Source: Streptomyces sp. Alt3 (GTDB lineage: Bacteria > Actinomycetota > Actinomycetes > Streptomycetales > Streptomycetaceae). Taken from it: 64,000 bases of DNA. The DNA lies in NCBI RefSeq assembly GCF_030719215.1, contig NZ_CP120983.1, positions 310,001 through 374,000 on the forward strand, in the 5' to 3' direction. The translations under genes and the position numbers were made by a program. This document shows positions 60,384-64,000 of the stretch, in pieces; within the stretch, counting starts at the first letter, position 1; each line of letters begins with the position of its first letter. The notes under the pieces are model-generated. The model searched no databases, was not told where the DNA came from, and was given only the letters and a program-made list of their open reading frames with translations.

Positions 60384-61391
60384 TCAGCCGGGGAAGCGCC
60401 CGGTGCTCCGCAGTGACCAGCGGCGTTCGGCGTACGCCAGGTCGTCGCGCCAGAGCCGGCCCGCCGTGCGGCGCATCAGCGGACGCAGAGCGGGCGCCGC
60501 CGCGCGTGCCAGGGCGAATCCCCGCCGGTCCGAGGCGGCGACGACGGCCTCGACGACCGCGGTCCTCGGGTCCCTCGCGCCGGGTGCGGTGAGGGGCGTG
60601 GCATGGGTCTCCACGACCGAACCGGTGCCCTCGCCGTCCGTGATGCGCATGACCACGGTGCGCGGTCCGGGCGCCGTGAACTCCGCCCGGACCGGCACCA
60701 CCAGCCTGCCCGCGACCTTGAACGAGACGTCGACGGCGAACGCGTCGTCCTCGCCGTCCTCCGGGGTGCCGGTCACCCTCAGGCCGACGAACGCGTACGG
60801 GTGGAACCAGGAACCGTGCCACGGGTCGAGCCGGTTCGCGACGACGTCCTCGGGTTCGCACCTGCCCACGGCGGTGAACACCGCGTCGACGGCCGCTCCC
60901 GGCACGGGTCTCGACGGGACGACCGGGCGGTCCAGCGGGGTCTCGCCCCCGGCCCGGTCCAGCCTCACCCAGACCAGCACGCCGTCGTCGTGCAACGGAT
61001 AGGGCTCCCAGCCGGCGGACGGCCCGCCGTCCAGGCCCAGTCCGTGCCAGCGGCACAGGAGTGTCCCGCACACCACACGGCCTTCGCGCAGCGGCGCACC
61101 CAGGTGGGGGCACTCCCCCGGGCCCGCGCGCAGCTCACCGTCCCGCGTCCGCCACAGGACGACCTCAACCCCGGCGATCGTGCGTCCGTACGGGTGGTCC
61201 CTTGCCCCGAGCTCCCGGGACGCGCCGACGACGTACCAGTTGCCGGACGGCCGGGCGGCGGACCGCTTCAGCGCTTCGGCGATCACGGCGGGCTTCGCCT
61301 CGCGCCAGGTCGGAACCTGCCGCTCCCAGGGGGGCACGCGCCGCACCCGCAGCGGTGACGTCCACATCGTCCTTGCCGGGGGGCCGTTCAT
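60384..61391 (-). CDS. Rieske [2Fe-2S] protein of the carotenoid cluster (DUF5914-like)
   Basis: This 335-aa protein contains a Rieske domain with the ligand pattern C-x-H ... C-x2-[20 protein letters not shown], then [11 protein letters not shown]. The C-terminal part fits the DUF5914 region described in streptomycete carotenoid clusters; the equivalent gene in S. griseus has been called crtV and annotated otherwise, so I give no symbol. It may oxygenate or support oxidation of the carotenoid. The ATG at 61391 overlaps the crtB stop. Confidence 0.75.
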   Translation of the reverse strand: MNGPPARTMWTSPLRVRRVPPWERQVPTWREAKPAVIAEALKRSAARPSGNWYVVGASRELGARDHPYGRTIAGVEVVLWRTRDGELRAGPGECPHLGAPLREGRVVCGTLLCRWHGLGLDGGPSAGWEPYPLHDDGVLVWVRLDRAGGETPLDRPVVPSRPVPGAAVDAVFTAVGRCEPEDVVANRLDPWHGSWFHPYAFVGLRVTGTPEDGEDDAFAVDVSFKVAGRLVVPVRAEFTAPGPRTVVMRITDGEGTGSVVETHATPLTAPGARDPRTAVVEAVVAASDRRGFALARAAAPALRPLMRRTAGRLWRDDLAYAERRWSLRSTGRFPG

Positions 61392-62374
61392 CGCAGGGAT
61401 CCCTCCGCCCCGGCAACCGCGCCCGGTTCCCGGACGGGTGGCCGCGTCCGCAGCCGTGCCCCCAGGATCCGCGCGAGCCCGCCCGCGGCGACCACGGCGC
61501 GCCGGCGGCGCGGCACCACGGCACGGCGGTGCGCTACCCGGTAGTCGTCGGCGGCGGCCGCGTCCAGGATCCCCCGGTACAGGACGAACGCGGTGCGGAT
61601 GCAGGGCCGTACGCGGGGCTCCAGCATGGCGATGCCGGGCTCCGCCTCCCGGTACACGGTCCGGATCACCGCGTCGGCCTCGCCGAAGGCGTTCCGGATG
61701 CGCGGGTCGTGCCGTCCGGTGCGGCGGCTCCATTCCAGAAGGGGCCGGTCCACCCCGTGGGCGGCGAGAAGGTCCGCGGGCAGGTAGATCCGCCCCCGGT
61801 CCAGGTCCTCGCCCACGTCCCGGAGGAAGTTGGTCAGCTGGAACGCGACCCCGAGCGCCGCCGCGTGCGGAGCGGCCTCCTCACGGGGCACGACCGTCCC
61901 GAGCACGGGCAGCATCTGGAGGCCGATCACCGCGGCGGAACCGTGCATGTAGGCGCGCAGGTCGGCGTACGTCGGATAGTCGGTGACGGTCAGGTCGCTG
62001 CGCATGGACGTCAGGAAGTCGGCGAACAGGGCGTGGTCGATGGCGTAGCGCCCGGCGGTGTCGGCCACGGCTCTGACCACGGGCTCCTCGCCACCGCCGG
62101 TGCGCAGTCCGTGGACCAGGTCGCTCTCCAGCAGACGCAGCAGGCGGTCGCGTTCATCCGGTGACCGCCGGCGGTCGAGGTCGTCCACGATGTCGTCGGC
62201 CCAGCGTGCGAACCCGTACAGCGCGTGCACGGCGCAGCGTCGCTCGACGGGCAGGAGCCGGGTGGCCAGGAAGTACGTCCGGCCGTGCCGGGCGTTGAGC
62301 TGTCGGCACCGGGCGTAGGCGTCCCGCAGGGCGGGTCCGGTGATTCCGGCGGCATCCAGTTCACGGCGGTTCAT
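61388..62374 (-). CDS. crtB: Phytoene synthase
   Basis: This 328-aa squalene/phytoene-synthase-family enzyme condenses two geranylgeranyl diphosphates to phytoene. Both Asp-rich magnesium-binding motifs are present: [12 protein letters not shown] near residue 58 and [19 protein letters not shown] near 180. The frame stays open upstream, but the ATG at 62374 overlaps the crtI stop and begins the family homology. It lies between crtI and the Rieske gene in the minus-strand operon. Confidence 0.92.
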   Translation of the reverse strand: MNRRELDAAGITGPALRDAYARCRQLNARHGRTYFLATRLLPVERRCAVHALYGFARWADDIVDDLDRRRSPDERDRLLRLLESDLVHGLRTGGGEEPVVRAVADTAGRYAIDHALFADFLTSMRSDLTVTDYPTYADLRAYMHGSAAVIGLQMLPVLGTVVPREEAAPHAAALGVAFQLTNFLRDVGEDLDRGRIYLPADLLAAHGVDRPLLEWSRRTGRHDPRIRNAFGEADAVIRTVYREAEPGIAMLEPRVRPCIRTAFVLYRGILDAAAADDYRVAHRRAVVPRRRRAVVAAGGLARILGARLRTRPPVREPGAVAGAEGSLR

Positions 62375-63906
62375 CGGCTCTGCCCTTCGAGGACGGGGGG
62401 ACGGCGGCGCGCGGCCGTCGCGCGGGGGAGGCCGGTGATGCGGGCGGCGGCGAGCTTGCCGCTGACCAGGACGGTCGGCACACCCACCCCGGGTGTGGTC
62501 CCGCATCCGGCGAGGACGACGTTGTCGTAGCCGCGTACGAGGTTGCGCGGCCGGAAGGGGCCGGTCTGGGCGAAGGTGTGCGACACCGAGAACGGCGTGC
62601 CCGCCGCATGGCCCTGGGCCGACCAGTCCGCCGGGGTGACCAGCAGTTCCTGGTCCATGGACGACTCGAAGCCGTCGAGCCCCCGGCGCTCGAGTTCGGC
62701 CAGCAGGCTGTCCCGGTAGCGCTGTCCGAGGCCGCGCCAGGTTCCCGCCGACGGGCCTGTCGTGGTGTTGGGGCAGGGAGCCAGGACGTAGTGCAGGTGT
62801 CTGCCCGGTGGTGCGAGTGACGGGTCGTGCGTCGTCGGGCGGGTGATGAGCAGCGACGGGTCGCTCATGAGCCGTCCGGTCCTGGTGAGTTCGTCGAAGG
62901 TGTGCTCCCAGGCGGCGCCGAAGGAGAGTGTGTGGTGGGCCAGTTCGGGCCAGGTGCGGTCCGTGCCGGCGTGCAGGACCACGGCTGAGGGTGCGTGGCG
63001 GAGGGGTACGGGGCGGCGCGGCGCCCGGCCCAGCAGGCGGTGGACGACGGGAAGGTCCGGTGTCAGGACGACCGCGTCGCAGGCGATGCGGTCGCCGGTG
63101 GCCAGCCGGACGGCCCGCACCCGTCCCGACGCGCGTTCCAGTGCGTCGACCTCCGCGGACCATCGGAACTCGGCCCCGGCGTCGGCGGCCGCGTCCGCCA
63201 TCGCCCGGGGCAGCGCGTGCATGCCGCCCTTCGGGAACCAGACCCCCGCGACCGTGTCCATGTAGGCGATGACGGCGTAGGCGGCGAGGGCGCGTGCAGG
63301 GGCGACTCCCGCGTAGAGCGCCTGGAAGGAGAAGACCCGGCGCAGCCGCGGGTCGGAGAGGAATCTGCCGATCTGAGGATCGAGCCGGCCGAAGCCCCCC
63401 AGGGCCGCGAGCCGGGCGAGGTCCGGGTGCAGGAGCTGGAACGGTGAGTCGAAGTTGGTGTCGATGAAGCGGCGCATCTGGGCCCGGTACAGCCGCTCCA
63501 GCCAGCTCCGCAGCCGACGGTAGCCGGCTGCCTCCGCGTCCCCGGCGAACCTCCGTACCTCGGCCTCCATGGCGTCACCGTCGGTGTGTACGTCGATCCC
63601 GGTGCCGTCGGCGAACCGGGCCCGGTAGGCGGGGTGGAGCGGGATCAGCTCGACGCGCCGGTGGAGACTGTCGCCGACGGCGGCGAAGGCCTCGTCGGCC
63701 AGATGCGGCATGGTGAGCACCGTGGGCCCGGTGTCGACCCGGTATCCGCCGAGTTCCAGCCGTCCCGCGCGGCCTCCGGGTCCGGCTTCCCGTTCGACGA
63801 CGGTCACCCGGCGTCCCGCGCCGAGCAGGTGCAGTGCGGCGGCGAGGCCGGACAGGCCCGCCCCGACGACCACCACGTGGTCCGTGGCGCCGGACACGGT
63901 CCTCAT
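62371..63906 (-). CDS. crtI: Phytoene desaturase (CrtI type)
   Basis: This 511-aa FAD enzyme carries out stepwise desaturation of phytoene to lycopene. The FAD motif [20 protein letters not shown] starts at residue 12, and the second glycine-rich patch [20 protein letters not shown] follows. The C-terminal signature [20 protein letters not shown] is typical of bacterial CrtI. The ATG at 63906 overlaps the stop of the gene upstream on the same strand, presumably crtE. Confidence 0.93.
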   Translation of the reverse strand: MRTVSGATDHVVVVGAGLSGLAAALHLLGAGRRVTVVEREAGPGGRAGRLELGGYRVDTGPTVLTMPHLADEAFAAVGDSLHRRVELIPLHPAYRARFADGTGIDVHTDGDAMEAEVRRFAGDAEAAGYRRLRSWLERLYRAQMRRFIDTNFDSPFQLLHPDLARLAALGGFGRLDPQIGRFLSDPRLRRVFSFQALYAGVAPARALAAYAVIAYMDTVAGVWFPKGGMHALPRAMADAAADAGAEFRWSAEVDALERASGRVRAVRLATGDRIACDAVVLTPDLPVVHRLLGRAPRRPVPLRHAPSAVVLHAGTDRTWPELAHHTLSFGAAWEHTFDELTRTGRLMSDPSLLITRPTTHDPSLAPPGRHLHYVLAPCPNTTTGPSAGTWRGLGQRYRDSLLAELERRGLDGFESSMDQELLVTPADWSAQGHAAGTPFSVSHTFAQTGPFRPRNLVRGYDNVVLAGCGTTPGVGVPTVLVSGKLAAARITGLPRATAARRRPPVLEGQSR

Positions 63907-64000
63907 GCTCCCTCCCCGCCGGGGTCGGGGAGAGTGGTGTCGGTGCCCGCGGCGCGTGCCACGAGTGCGGCGAACTCCCCCCTTGCGCGGTCGTCCGCCC
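63903..64000 (-). CDS. crtE: C-terminal end of a gene, probably crtE (GGPP synthase), cut by the window edge
   Basis: Only the last 31 codons are present, reading ...ADDRARGEFAALVARAAG followed by a short Gly/Asp-rich tail and TGA. The stop overlaps the crtI start. The helix-like end and the usual crtE-crtI-crtB order in Streptomyces suggest geranylgeranyl diphosphate synthase, but the catalytic region lies outside the window, so the call rests on context. Confidence 0.5.
   Translation of the reverse strand, partial: ADDRARGEFAALVARAAGTDTTLPDPGGEGA

Overview
The window is high-GC DNA with dense, often overlapping genes, GTG starts and a Streptomyces-type repertoire: a DmdR-type iron box, an isorenieratene-type carotenoid cluster, a GntR/DUF1648 pair, a sulfur-gene leader-peptide family, an Sfp-type phosphopantetheinyl transferase and IS5-family transposase remnants. 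I read it as an accessory part of a Streptomyces (or close relative) chromosome. I recognised no rRNA, tRNA or CRISPR array.

Layout. 1-5.9 kb: iron acquisition, with a siderophore-type formyltransferase, a decayed HEAT-repeat gene, then an iron-box-controlled ATPase, binding lipoprotein and fused permease. 6-9 kb: small genes (membrane glutaredoxin, VOC protein, orphan barstar, DUF1648 membrane protein with a GntR regulator). 9-12 kb: peptidase S51, a hexanucleotide microsatellite and a secreted CocE/S15 hydrolase. 12-17.2 kb: a divergent sulfur locus, two flavin monooxygenases on one side and a cysteine-synthase-like enzyme plus a GNAT on the other, each behind a short leader peptide ending in the same motif. 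17.2-22.5 kb: AI-2E-type permease, tandem Nudix protein, glycerol facilitator and glycerol kinase. 22.5-25.8 kb: a BtuFDC-type transporter behind a cobalamin riboswitch.

25.8-32.1 kb is the most unusual part: five neighbouring genes encode a beta-trefoil plus seven-bladed FG-GAP protein, a second trefoil-like protein, a probable aerolysin/ETX-MTX2-like pore-forming protein, a small acidic protein and an NHL propeller with a C-terminal trefoil. None has an obvious signal peptide. I infer a lectin-guided pore-forming or surface-binding system. 32.3-35.5 kb holds pirin, TPR, TetR and SDR genes. 35.8-37.4 kb is an IS5-like element broken by a 162-bp MITE; its matching outer ends enclose a SUKH-like gene.

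37.7-45.5 kb: phosphopantetheinyl transferase with a metallophosphoesterase, SDR, Orn/Lys/Arg decarboxylase-family enzyme, VOC, isochorismatase-like, ComB-like, and a TetR/EamA pair. 45.5-55.5 kb: ECF sigma factor, membrane protein, Imm-5-like protein, PepSY protein, epoxide hydrolase, cardiolipin-synthase-like PLD, GvpU-like protein, and a MerR regulator divergent from a two-domain hydrolase across a classic 19-bp-spacer promoter. 55.6-64 kb: the carotenoid cluster, two convergent translationally coupled operons (FAD oxidoreductase-crtY-crtT-crtU and crtE-crtI-crtB-Rieske protein), cut at the right edge inside the presumed crtE.

Functional calls rest on motifs and family recall, since no search was run. 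Start codons were chosen from ribosome-binding sites and overlaps.
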